A stretch of 64,000 nt of DNA from Cryptomeria japonica (Eukaryota > Streptophyta > Pinopsida > Cupressales > Cupressaceae): the NCBI RefSeq assembly GCF_030272615.1, contig NC_081413.1:17990285-18054284 (forward strand). The letters are read 5' to 3'. Of the stretch, positions 43,965 through 56,517 are shown piece after piece (position 1 is the first letter of the stretch; every line of letters begins with the position of its first letter). The notes under the pieces were generated by a model. That model had not been told where the DNA came from, made no database searches, and was given only the letters and a program-made list of their open reading frames with translations. A program made the position numbers and the translations under genes.

Positions 43965-46900
43965 ATGAGTGACATGCCTGTTGAGACAAGATCAAAATCT
44001 AAAAAGATGGGCGAACCAACGTATCAACCCATGGACAACATAGCAAATTCACAGTTTCAAACTAGTCAAACAGTGCAAATTGAAGGTTCATCAAATACAT
44101 CTTTACCACCATATGGAATGGTTCAACTTGGACCAGCTCCATTATATGAACCAGTGTTTGTACCTATGAAACTTGGACATGGGAGTGTTCCACCAACTCC
44201 AAGAGGAAGTGCACCTTTCAATTGGAATCAACCACACCTACAACATGACATTCAAACTCAAACATTATATGAAGAACAAACTCTTTCACAAGGATTTGGT
44301 TCAGATCAAGGCATCCAACAAGAAACGAATCCAAATGTCCAACCAGATTCTTCATCCGATTCCGATGCTTCTGATGATGTTGACATGTTCCTTCAAGATC
44401 CAAAGATAACAAAAAAGATGGATAAGTTCTTGAACAAGGTCTTTAAGATGTTTCCACAAAAGTATCTTAACATGATGAGTAATGTGACCTCGTCAAGTGA
44501 GCAAATTAATGTGCAAGAACAACAAGGCGGTGAGTTGTTAAGTTTCTCTCCGCATCCAAATGAAGAAAATACACAACAAGCAACTCAACCTACCTTGATG
44601 AGCAAACGTGCTTCAAAGGCATTGACAGTGACTATTCCTCAAAAGTCACCATTTGAGACAATAAATAATCCATTATTCAACACAACGCCTGTAACACAAG
44701 ATCAAATGAAGACCACACCAATATTGACAACTATCCCTCAACAAGAAGTAGTTCCTTATATGCATAAAATGGGATCAAAATCTAAAATGCAAGAGAGCTT
44801 CACAACTGGAATGCCTGATATCACCAATGTCCAAAATAATTCCACGATGCAACAAAGTTCTTATGTCCCGTTAAGTTCAATATCTTTGCCAAACACTATT
44901 GCGACAAATCCTTTGATAATGGCGACACAAAGAGCTACGGATAGTGGTTTGCACCAACAACATTTGTTGCAACAATTGAGTAATACACAAAAGGTACAAT
45001 CGAATGTGCAAACAAGCAATGTGCAATAACAACAATTTCGCATTCGACAACAAATTGCAGCGCCTTTGGCACCATTACAAGTTAATGCAAACTTGTAACC
45101 ATTACAATGGATTGGACAAACAACACAGCAAGTTAAGGCAAGTGCTATACCCCATCTTAAGGAGAAGCAACGAAAACCACCTAAACAAAGTTTTTTACAA
45201 ATGATGGGATATACACCACTACAACAATTGGCACAAAGTCAACAAATTCCGATCCGTCAGCCTCAACACCAACATGTGCCACAATATGTGCCGAGGCAAA
45301 CAAGCTATCCTACTTCACAACTGCCATTGGTGCCTATGCAATATCAACAACATACTCAATTGCAATATCAACCTAGGCTACAAGAAGCACAACAACAAGG
45401 TCAATATCAAGGCATAGCACAACCGCAACAACAAGAGATGTATCGAGAACTTTATATGCCGGAGACACCAAAAACGGCAATTTCAGAATATCAACAACTG
45501 ATTGGAAACATGATGTATCGACAAAGTATACCCACTGGGATTAATGATGGACCTCTAAAATCTGACACAATTGCGCAACAACTTGAGAAGTTGCAATGAA
45601 AAGTTGACGCATTAGAAACTAAAGGAACAAAGAAGTTGTATACAGACCAAGATTTATGTCCTAATCCATTTGACAAGAGTGTATACATGCCTCCATTCCC
45701 TAAGCATTTTGAGGCACCTAATTTTGAGAAATATAAAGGGAATGGTAAACCAAAAGATCATATTCGAGCATTTTTCGCGGCATGTACAGAAGTAAGCTAT
45801 GAGGAGACATCTTTAATGCGATTATTTGCACGAAGTCTCACGGGACAAGCTATGGATTGGTATTCACATCTGCCAGGAAATATAAAGACTTGGTTGGAAT
45901 AGGCTAAATTTTTTTTATCTCATTTCGCGTTCAACATCGACAGTGACGTGACCATGTCAGATTTATGCAACACCAAGCAAAAGCAAGGTGAACCATTAGT
46001 GACTTTCTTGCAACGATGGCGAAGCTTGTATAGTCGTTCTTCTCTCGATATACTTGAAGAACAACAAGTGAATCTGTTTATCTAGAATTTGGTCCCATAA
46101 ATGATGTATGAGCTAAAATTGAAAAGTCCCAGTACTATAGAGAAAATCATTAAGAAAGGAATGAGCATTGAAACGGCTCTTATGGCTAAAGGAATTATCA
46201 AACTCAATAAAGATAGTGACAACACAAATTATTCAGGGGACAGAAACAAATTTTGGTATAAGAACAAGAATGTCACTAATGATGGAGTTGTTGATGCAAG
46301 AGTGGTGAATGCAAATCAACCCCCATTCACAATCAAGAAATTGAGTGTTCCTAACATGTCAACTATGGAACAAAATCAAGCACCAATGAGAAATGTTACT
46401 CAACAGCATGCTCAACAACAGCATACTCAACAATATAATCAACAACAAGGCCAACAACAAAACCAGCAGCGCAAACCCTTCCGATCGCGGGATGGGCCTC
46501 CTCGACAATTTACGCCATTGGGAGAGCCTATTGAATCAGTAATGAGACAATTGATACAAGCAAAATTTATTAAGCTACCCGATATCAAGGTAGAACCAGT
46601 GGTAAAACCGCATTGGTGGAATGATAATGCATACTGTGAGTATCATTGGTCCAAAGGACACAAAACTGCATCATGTTTTCAATTGAAACATATGATTCAA
46701 GATTTATTAGAGCAAGGAGTAATTGAGGTAGATCCACCCCATGCGACCTCTAACACTGACCATACTATTTTCAAAACTCCTTTGCTTGATCATGACAAGG
46801 GTAAAGCGTCTTCTTCCAACTCTTCCCAAACAACAAATTATGCAAATACTGGTTATAACAATGTCATTAATTGTTTTTGTGCATCAAATGAGTATGTTTC

Positions 46901-49900
46901 CACCCTGAGAATAAAGGAACAAGATCCTTCTTACACGGTCACCACTCGTCGATCCAAAATAGTCTTAAAAGGAGCTCCTGTAGCTCCTCCAAAACCAACT
47001 CCTGCAAGTTAGTATAATCTCTTGGATCATCTAGGAAAGACACCTGCACAAATATCAATCCTTGAGTTGTTGAAAATGTCTCCCATGCATCGTGCAGTCT
47101 TGGATAAAGCTTTAATTGAGTCCACTGTCCTGACAGATATTGATGTTGACCAGTTTCAAGCCCGGATTGGACATCTCATTGTTTCCCAAAATGTCGCATT
47201 TTCTGATAATGATATCTCACCTGATAAGCTCCCTCATAATGACCCTTTACACCTAGAAGTCTTTGTCCATAATTGCAAAATCCGATGAGTCTTGATAGAT
47301 GGTGGAGCGGGTCTTAATATTTGTACCTTGAGAGTGGTCATTGGCCTTGGATATATAGAAAATGACATTCATGCTTCCAGAAGAATAACAATAAAAGCCT
47401 ATGATGATGCTGAGCACCCATCCAAAGGGATAATTACATTGCCTATCAGAGTCGGTCCAGTGACAGAAAACACTTTCTTGCAGGTCTTGGACCTTGATCT
47501 CCCTTATAATATGATCCTTGGCCGTCCATGGATCCATGCAATGAAAGCAGTTCCATCCACCTATCATCAATGTTTAAAATATCCTTACAATGGAACTGAG
47601 ATAACAATTCCAGGAGATCCTAATCCATTTTAGTTTTGTGCTACTCTAAAGGATACCCCTCAGCAGCAAGTCCCAGTCAATAGAGAGGCCAAATCACATA
47701 GCTATGTGGATCCTAATCAATTGTTAGACGCTGTCAAGGGAAAATGGAAGATATAGGACCAAGGGTGTGGAGAATATTCAATGGATCAAACATTCCTCAT
47801 CGGGAATTTACCAATATCTCCAAAATCCTATGGCAAACCGCATTTATTGCAAAAGGAGCCTAAGGTCATTATTCAATATCAGCCTCCCACTACATTTACC
47901 AGATGGGGTGAACTTGACAAAGAAACTGTAGATGATGATGTCATAGATTGGCTTTACAAAGATCCAACTGAGACCCCACCTATCAGATTGCCAGTGGAAC
48001 GATACGACAAAGGATTTACTATGCTGCAAAAGAAAGGATATGATGGTTGCAGTGGCTTAGGCCTAAAAAACAATGGAAGGTTAGAACCTGTTATACCCAA
48101 GAGGCGACCTCCAACTTTAGGGTTAGGTTTTGTACCGTTATGAATTGGATCCACATCTACCAAAGTGCCCACGTGTCAAAAAGGGCATGATTCTGACGAT
48201 GAAATAACACCTGAGGATACCCGACCCAAAACTGATTCCAATGAATGGGAGTGGAGTTCTTTTTCTTCTAGCTCTTATGCCCTCGACAATATTTTCATTG
48301 ACCCTGATAATTTGCCTATGGAAGACAAACATGAAATAACTCCTCTTCCTAGAACATGTCCTCATGCTTGGATAGAATCATTCTGGGATCCAAGCTTTGA
48401 ATCAGAAACAAGCAGTTCGGATAGTGACACCATACATGTTTACATCTTTACCATGTCAACCCTTTCTATCCTTACAACTGATGATGACATGCCCCTCATC
48501 TATCCCCAGCTTATCCAACATGACCAACAAGAATCACTCACATTGGACTGTTTTCAAAATGACGAAGCAATTGCAGAATTCCTGGGACTATGGGAAGGCA
48601 TACCACAAGGTGATCATAAGGCAGGATTTGCTATCGATTTGGATTCCACAACATATTTTGGGGAGTCAACTCTCTCTTCTAGTCATCAAAATGAAAAAAG
48701 AAAAGAAATAGTAAAAAATCAACAGACTAGATCTTTGAGTGAAAACCGTAAGGCACTCTCTGATCATACAAAAGTAAAAACAAAAGACGTACCTACGTAA
48801 GAAAACCTCTCTGAGGCACCCAAAGGTGGAAGAGTGGACATACCCCTATCAAGTCAAGACAAATAAACATTGCTTGTGGAAATGACCGAGGAAATCAATT
48901 TGGGTACACCTGACAACCCTAAGGTCATTCATTTTGCTGCTTCTCTATCACAACGGGAAAAGATAGATTTTGTCAATTTCTTTCTTAAGAAGAAGATCAG
49001 CTTTGCATGGTCCTATGCAGATATGCCTGGCCTCGATCCAGAATTAGTGCTTCATCATTTGCCATTGAAAGCTGATGCCAAGCCTGTCAAACAGAAACTT
49101 AGAAAGATGCATCCCCAGGTGGCTCTTTTGGTCAAGGTGGAACTAAAAAAATTACTAGATGTGGGCTTCATCAGACCCATTGATTATGCAGACTGGATTT
49201 CAAATTTAGTACTAGTTAGCAAAGTAACTGGGGGCATCAGAATCTGCACAGATTTTAGGGATCTCAATAAAGCATGCCCTAAGGATGATTTTCCCTTGCC
49301 AAACATAGACATCATAGTGGACATGACTGCTGGATATGAGATGCTTTCATTGATGGATGGTTTCTCCGGCTATAACCAAATTCACATTGCTCCTGAAGAT
49401 CAACATAAGACAACATTCACTTGTGCTTGGGGTACCTACTATTGGAATGTGATGCCTTTTGGTCTTAAAAATGCAGGCGCAACATATCAAAGAGCAATGA
49501 TGACAATTTTTCATGATTTCATGCACACTTTGATGGAGGACTATGTTGATGACTTGTTATGCAAATCTGTCACCAGAGATAGTCATCTAGCCATCCTGGG
49601 CCCAATCTTTGACTGAATGGAGACTTACAAACTCAGGCTCAATCCAAAGAAGTGTGTCTTTGGTGTCACAGCTGGCAAATTACTAGGGTACATTGTTTCT
49701 CACAGAGGCATTGAGATCGACCCTGCCAAGGTTAAAGCAATAATGGATATGCCTCCACCTTCAAACCTCTGGCAATTAAGAAGTCTTCAAGTAAAGCTCC
49801 AGTCGATTCACCGCTTCATAGCTCAGTTGGCCGACAAATGTCATCCATTCCAACATCTACTGCACAAAGGTGTCACTTTTAAATGGACTGAGCAATGTCA

Positions 49901-52169
49901 ATCAGCCTTTCAAGCTCTCAAAGACTATTTGCTGTCGCCGCCTATTCTAATGCCTCCTATAGAAGGGAAGCCATTTTTATTGTATATTTCTGCAACTGAA
50001 ACAGCATTAGGAGTTCTCTTGGCCCAACAAGATGAGAATGGCAAAGAGCGAGCTATTTACTATATCAGCCGGACACTGGTAGGCTATGAGCTAAATTATT
50101 CAACTATTGAAAGGGCATGCTTAGCAGTGGTATTTGCAACGCAGAAGCTCTGACATTATATGTTAAGCCACCAAACATTGTTGGTTGCAAAAATTGATCC
50201 CTTAAAATACTTGCTTAGCCGAGCAGCTTTGACGGGTCACCTAGCAAAGTGGGTCATGATCCTCAGTGAATTTGATATTGTGTATATGGAGCGAAAGGCC
50301 ATAAAAGGACAAGTTATAGCAGATCAACTTGCAGAGGCTCCTATTTCTGATGATCATCCCATATTGACCAATTTTCCAGATGAATCAGTCTTTACTCTCA
50401 CGTCCTCTAATGAATGGAAGTTATACTTTGATGGATCCCATACCAAGTTCGGGTTCGGAGCAGGCATCTTATTTGTCACCCCTCAAGGTGATGCTATTCC
50501 AAAGTCCTATAGAATAACTTTGCACTGTACCAATAACATTGCAGAGTATGAAGCACTGGTTACAGGACTCTGAGTAGCAATCCACTAGAACATCATGCAT
50601 TTGCAAGTCTATGGAGATTCTCAATTAGTCATCCGACAAGTGAATGATGACTATGAAACAAAAGATGAAAAGCTTATTCCCTATAAGCACATGGTAGATT
50701 TCTTCAAGACAAAATTCACGACTATCCATTTCAATCAAGTTTCGAGAATGCAAAACAAGTCGGCAGATGCGATGGCTATGATCGCCTCCATGTTAAATAT
50801 GCCAAACAATATGGACAAATGTGAATTTTTAGTTGAACAATTGCTGGTTCCTTCTTTTGACATTCTGATAGCGGATGTGATGTGCGTTCTTGTTGGTCCC
50901 AACTCCCCATGGTACAATGATGTATATCAATATTTAAAATCCCAAACCTTACCGCCTAACCTTTCTGCTAACCAACGCCGAGCCTTCATCCGACAGACAG
51001 CCAAATATGTCATCATCGCTGACACCCTTTACCGTCATTCTTTTGACCATACCCTCCTCAGGTGTTTGGATTCTGATGAAGCACAAACGGCTTTACATGA
51101 GGTTCACGATGGTATATGTGGGGGCCATTTCAATGGTCTAAGCTTAGCCAAAAAGTTGATTCGTGCTGGGTATTATTGGCCCACTCTCGAAAAAGATGTT
51201 CATGATTTTGTTAAGAAGTGCTACAAGTGCCAGATTCATGGAAATTACATTCATGCACCAACTCAAGAGCTTCATTCTGTCATATCTCCATGGCCCTTTT
51301 CTCAATGGGGATTGGATCTTATTGGCAAGATTCACCCGACATCTGCAAATGGACACAAGTTCATCATTACAGCCACAGAGTATTTTACAAAATGGATCGA
51401 GGCTATCCCCATGACCTATATCACTGGTGTCCAAATTTCAAAATTCTTGCTGAATTATATCATATGCCGATATGGGGTTCCTCTTGCCATAGTCACAGAT
51501 AATGGTCGTCCCTTCAAGAATAAAGATGTCAAGGAACTCTGTGAAAAGTTTTATATCCAACACCATTTCTCTAGTCCATACTATCCACAGGGGAATGGTC
51601 AAGCCGAAACATCAAATAAAACCATTATCAAGATCCTGAAGAAGGTTGTCAATGACGTTGGTCGAGATTGGCATGTACAGTTGAATCCAGCACTATGGGC
51701 CTATCGCACTTCTATCTGCACACCTACTGGCGCAACACCTTATTCCTTGGTGTATGGTGCGGAAGCTATTTTACCTTTGGAGGTGGAGATTCCTTCCTTG
51801 CCGGTTTCCTTGCAACATCTGATTGATGATGAGATACACAGAGTCTCTCGGTTGCATCAGCTTGAGATGTTAGATGAGAAACGTCAGACAACTCTGACAC
51901 ATTTGCAAGCATATCAAAACCGTCTCCGTCGCTCTTATAATAAGAAGGTCAAAGGGCGACACTTCGAAGTGGGAGATCTAGTTTTCACGGCAAACCCTAA
52001 GAATGCACAGTCTACTGACATCATCAAAGGTAAGTTTGAACCTAATTGGGTTGGGCCTTTCATAGTGACTGCAGCCTATGGCTCGGGGGCATATCAGCTT
52101 GCCACTCCAGAAGGTGAACCTCTGTCTGATCCTATAAACAGCATGCATCTTCGTAAGTACTGGGCATAA
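43965..52169 (+). pseudogene. Tat gag-pol, one frame with 17 premature stops
   Basis: One frame of 2,735 codons from ATG 43965 to TAA 52167, without a frameshift. Residue positions: Gln-rich N terminus 1-555; Gag core about 560-720 (SLTGQAMDWYSHLPG); finger CEYHWSKGHKTASC 891-904; protease VLIDGGAGLNI with Asp 1112; G-patch-like segment about 1353-1393 (GYDGCSGLGLKNNGR); RT with YVDDLL at 1860; first RNase H, then a second plant-type RNase H from YFDGSHTKFGFGAG (Asp 2156); integrase HHCC and core Asp 2451, Asp 2512, Glu 2548 (a DD35E spacing); C-terminal VGDLVF and GPF region. Stops: 45027, 45096, 45597, 45900, 46083, 46098, 47010, 47286, 47631, 47754, 48141, 48798, 48864, 49614, 50151, 50571, 50586 (6 TAG, 6 TGA, 5 TAA). 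Confidence 0.95.
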
Positions 52170-53880
52170 TTTTCTATCAGCACTTCTCCAAAAATGATCC
52201 TGAAAAAATACAAAAAAAAAAAAAAAGGTGAAAAAAAGCAAAATACAAAAAAGAGCAAAGAAAAATGATTCGCCCTCTAGTGAAAACCTGGCAAACAAGC
52301 GCTTTGGGCAAGTACCATGGTGAAAACCTGGCAATCAGGCACCATGAGTAATGAGATTATTGCTCCGTCATCTGTCATGACCTCTAGCTATGCTTTCTCT
52401 TGGCCGGTTTATCATGTCTATCTTCGTCTTGACCCAATGTCCTATTCCAGGCCTGTTATTGGTCAACATCATTGTCTTGCATACTCCGGTTTCTTGTACA
52501 TATGTTTTGGTCCCGGTCTATGAATGTCTTTCTGATGCGCATTGGGTGCGTTTCCCTTGTCATGATCAATCACTAGAACTTTTGCATCCAAAAATGTCCT
52601 TAAAAAATCATAAAAAAAAAAAATTGAAAAATGTCCTGAAAAAATCATAAAAAAAAATTTAAAAATGTCCTGAAAATATCATAAAAAAAATTGAAAAATG
52701 TCCTGAAAAAATCCCTAAAAAATTGAAAAATGTCCTGAAATAATCCCTAAAAAAAGTCATAAAAAGTCCTGAAAAAATGAACAAAAACATTTCAAAACAT
52801 TAAAATCCAACAAAAAAAACCAAATCCAAAAACAAGCATTTTGCAGTAAATAACCCCTCTGTGCATAAGACAAATCACTGAGCATCCATCCAATGACACA
52901 CAATCACACATTGTGCTTTAATGAAATCACGCATGAACTTTTCAATCAAACCAAGCATTCAAACTGATCAAAATTGTCATATCAATCAACCTCAAAATCA
53001 TTTGTCCTTGTCTCTACTATCATGGGTCTTATACAGGGTGTGGTATACTCGAAACCAGACTGTGTCCTGTCTTAGACGGGGTATCGCATTCCCTGAAACC
53101 AGACAACATGATCGTCCTATCAACACTTTCAACTTTTGACAATGAAGATCAAGATGTTTGTTTGACTTGTTGGAATTTGTGCATCTTATCTTTTTATTGA
53201 TTTATCTTCAATCATGTTCCTATGTTGCTCGATGATGTCACTGAGTGATTTAGAGTGACCAGGATGGTTCATGGTTCCTTTCTTTTTTGTTGTGATTGTT
53301 GTTTGTCTGCATTGTGTCTGTCTTTTGCAAAAAGGGTTGCATTTCAGCTCTGGCCTTCAATGCCATGATGCTACGCATCCATTTTGCTACATTAAAATAA
53401 AGGTTCTCACCTACAAAGTGCAGTATTGAAAGCAAGTTTTTCTTCGTCTCTAACTGTCCTCTTGTCTCATTTTCTTCTTACTAACATTTCTTCCATCAGT
53501 TTGGATAGTCAGTTCAGTCTAGTGCTCCGATTTCCCCGCACACATATGCTGCATCTTGCATCCATTTGGTTAGTACATTTGCATTACATCATGCATTTTA
53601 TCCATTTCATATTATAAATGCATCAAAAACACATAAAAAAATGCATCCATACATGTTCCACAATAATACATAAACAGTGCATACTCCATTCATACATGAA
53701 AAATATAGCTATCAGTCATAACACATTGCATCCCATCATATCGATGCATATCATATCATATGTCACAATAATATCGGAGTACAAAATTGGACTATCTATC
53801 CTAAGTATGGCCCGCAGGTTGACTACAAAATGTCAAACTACATAATGTCCACTGTCTGTCATAAGGAGCATGTGCCTCTA
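52170..53880 (+). other. Spacer between pol and the antisense frame
   Basis: No domain found. Has GTGAAAACCTGGCAA twice (near 52280 and 52320), an A-rich tandem repeat (52589-52780) and AT-rich sequence. Several open frames here are short and unrecognised. Confidence 0.6.
52589..52780. repeat. Degenerate tandem repeat of AATGTCCTGAAAAAATC
   Basis: Five or six units of about 30-40 bp: AATGTCCTGAAAAAATC followed by A-rich filler (CATAAAAAA or CCTAAAAAA). A related unit lies at about 52188. Confidence 0.8.
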
Positions 53881-55701
53881 TCACTGGGTGCTCCCTCTTT
53901 CCTCCTCATCCTTGCAATGTCTTGCGGATGATGTCCCTCCTGGTCCTGGCTGTGGTGGTCTCATAGGTCCACTCACTCCCATGCTGCTCAATGACCTCCG
54001 AGAGCGTGCCCTGCTCTTTGTCCTCAATCGTGCCCGATATGAAGCTGCTCTCTGCTCTGGTGGAACGACACCCTCATATAGTGTCCTCCAATGGCGTATC
54101 TCCTCTCCGGTCTCTACCAGCATCTATGCCATCTCGCATGCACTGGCATCCCAAATTGACCCAATATACTCAGTGACTCTCTGTTCCTCTCGCTGTGCCT
54201 GAGCAATTGCTGAATCTCGAGCCGCTGTGAGTCTGGCTATCTCCACTCTGAATTGATCCTGCTGTCTCTCTAATGTCGCAATGTGATCCTGCTGACTCGC
54301 TATGATAGCCCTGCACATCTCCATCTCCTCTTTCCTAGCTATCTCTGGCTCTATGGGTATATCCTACAATGCCTCCTGCTCGTTATCCTCATCCTCATCT
54401 CCATCCTCATCATCCCAATCATCCTCATCTCCATCCTCATCATCCCCATCATCCTCATCCCCACCCTCATCCTCCTCATCCTCATCATCTCCCTCCTCCT
54501 CTCCTATGAGTGGGAAGTCCTCCTGTCACCTCGGTACTGGAATATCCGGATCTATCAATGGCACTGGCCGTAGTTGTGCAAACCATCTCTCATACTCATC
54601 TGTCATCCTGACGTCCTCCACATATGATCTCCAATCCCACTATCTCTGCTGTAGCTATGAGAAGTCAGCATATGCTATGTGTGGCTGAATCATACTCCCC
54701 CACTGAGTTGTCTCTCTGTGAGATCGGGCAAAGTGTGTAGTCCTCCTAGGTACATCCTGCCTCTCTCCAAATTGTTGTCTGACTCTCTCTGGCAGGTACA
54801 ACTCAATCACTCTCTGGCAATTCACTGGTCGCCCAATCAGGTACCTCTCTTCTCTACAATACGGTAGCTCATCACTATCATCTGACCATCCTGGACAATC
54901 ACGATATGGCCTCCATATGAACTCTCTCAATCTATCTATCTCGTGTCACCAATATAATATGTATCCAAATGGACCCTGTCTTAGTGCTCCACCATAGCAA
55001 TACACATACGGTCGATGTGGTACTACCTGTCTATCTGTAATCGGTCGACATATGGCTATGTGCTCAAATGCCCATACCTGTAACAATGTGACTCCACAGC
55101 TCAAAGTCTAAACTCCCTAATATGCTATCTGATGCAGCTGAAAATATAGCATAGCCAGTACACATGGTCCCCATGCATACACCGTCCCCTCTGTCACCAT
55201 CCGCTCTAGCACTCTTCCCCATCCAATAGGGAATCCATGTCCTCGTCTGTCTCCTGCTAGTAGGCATGCTATAACCACGACTATCACCACATATCGCCGA
55301 TCATACTCTGATGCCATGGTCTCCCAGCCGATCTCCCTCTCGACGATATCTAGATCATCTACGTCACACTCAAATAGTCTGCACAATGCATCTCTCCTTG
55401 TCACTGGGTCATACTCTATCATCTCTCCATGAATCGGAATGTGGAGGATACGCCATACATCCTCCAGTGTCACAATCGCCTCTCCAGTCGCCAGATGGAA
55501 CGAGGAGGTCTCCGAATGCCATCGCTCTGCCAATGCGGTAAGCAGTCCTGTGTTTTCCCTAATCTCGGGCATGAATGTGACATAGTATATCCCAAGTCTT
55601 GCTAATGTATCTCTGTCCGTGCTCTTGAGTCTATGTCGTAGCATGAAGCAGTCAAGTCGGTTCTCTCGTGTGATCAACGGATATTGTCGACTCTGCATCA
55701 C
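53881..55701 (-). pseudogene. Antisense frame: plant mobile domain, acidic linker, coiled coil
   Basis: One minus-strand frame of 607 codons from ATG 55701 to TGA 53881, without a frameshift. Residues about 20-195 match the plant mobile domain (aminotransferase-like, MAIL1/MAIN family): LTALAERWHSETSSFHL, GEAIVTLEDVWRILHIP and the GWE...YDRRY region. A middle part with REFIWRPYRDCPGW follows. Next comes a Glu/Asp-rich stretch encoded by a CATCCTC-type microsatellite (about 54384-54515), then a Gln/Arg/Glu-rich probable coiled coil (54124-54324) and a basic Pro/Gly tail. Premature stops: 55117, 55108, 54946, 54655, 54640, 54526, 54364 and 54124 (six TAG, two TGA). Its role in the element is unknown; host PMD proteins act in transposon silencing and genome stability. 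Confidence 0.88.
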
Positions 55702-55873
55702 AATTGGGGCATATTTTGTCAGTTTTAGGGTTTGCTCCTACGGGTTGCATTTCCTCATTTTCATGCCCAAATCAGGGTGTTTTTCATCTAATCTGACCTA
55801 TCCTACCCTTATCCCCCCTTTTCGGATCATTTGCATGCAGTTTTGAACCAAAATTGAGTTTCCAATGCACAAT

Positions 55874-55983
55874 TGCGCTTGTGTCAAGGAACCTACACCT
55901 GTGTTATGTAACTTGCTCCTGTGTCTCCCTACACAAGTGCAGAAGACCCTACACAAGCATAGGATTCACCCTACACAAGCGCA
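55874..55983. repeat. TGCGCYTGTGT motifs, three forward and three inverted
   Basis: Forward copies start at 55874, 55894 (TACACCTGTGT) and 55914 (TGCTCCTGTGT). Inverted copies (ACACAAGYGCA type) start at 55931, 55951 and 55973. Spacing is again 20-22 bp. The two halves can pair as a hairpin, and the array lies about 170 bp upstream of the antisense frame start. Confidence 0.88.
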
Positions 55984-56503
55984 GGACTCCTTTTCTGCAT
56001 CCTTTGTGGGCCCCGCAATGTCCCGCAAGCAAGTTAAATTCATGAAATTGAACACATGGGTTTTTGAGATACATACTGCTGCTCCTGCATCGTCCGGTCA
56101 TCTGAATGTGCATACACATTCTCCAAGGTGATCTGTTATTGGAATGTTCACCATCTCTCTACAAGTGTCCTTTTCCAAAGCAACGAATTCTCCTCTTGAG
56201 CTAGTGCAAATGAGCAATTTTCCCTCTCTTGGTCTCATTTATAGATCTTTGTCAATGCATAGATGGACGTGCACCCTCTCCATCTTAAGTTGGTTGTGAT
56301 CTTTTGCATCTTTGATTGCTTGTCCTTTGTGCATTTGGTCTCTGATTGTCAGTCCGTTCGATCCTATCATTTTTATCGATCAATTGGCCTCTTTTCTGCA
56401 TGTTTCCGGCCAATTCCTCGAGGGGGCATGCATATGTCATTATTATTGTCTGGGGCATTTTCATTATTGTTCTTTGAAACAATGCTTAAAATTGCATTGT
56501 CTC

Positions 56504-56517
56504 AAAGAGGGGCAAAA
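56504..56517 (+). promoter_or_regulatory. Tat polypurine tract
   Basis: AAAGAGGGGCAAAA directly before the 3' LTR start TGTAGACACC. The same GAGGGGCAAAA precedes the LTR at 63980. Confidence 0.85.

Noticed and set aside
54283-54688. Plus-strand frames rich in Ser/Pro or Ile/Leu
   Set aside because: Shadow of the acidic-linker microsatellite of the antisense PMD frame.
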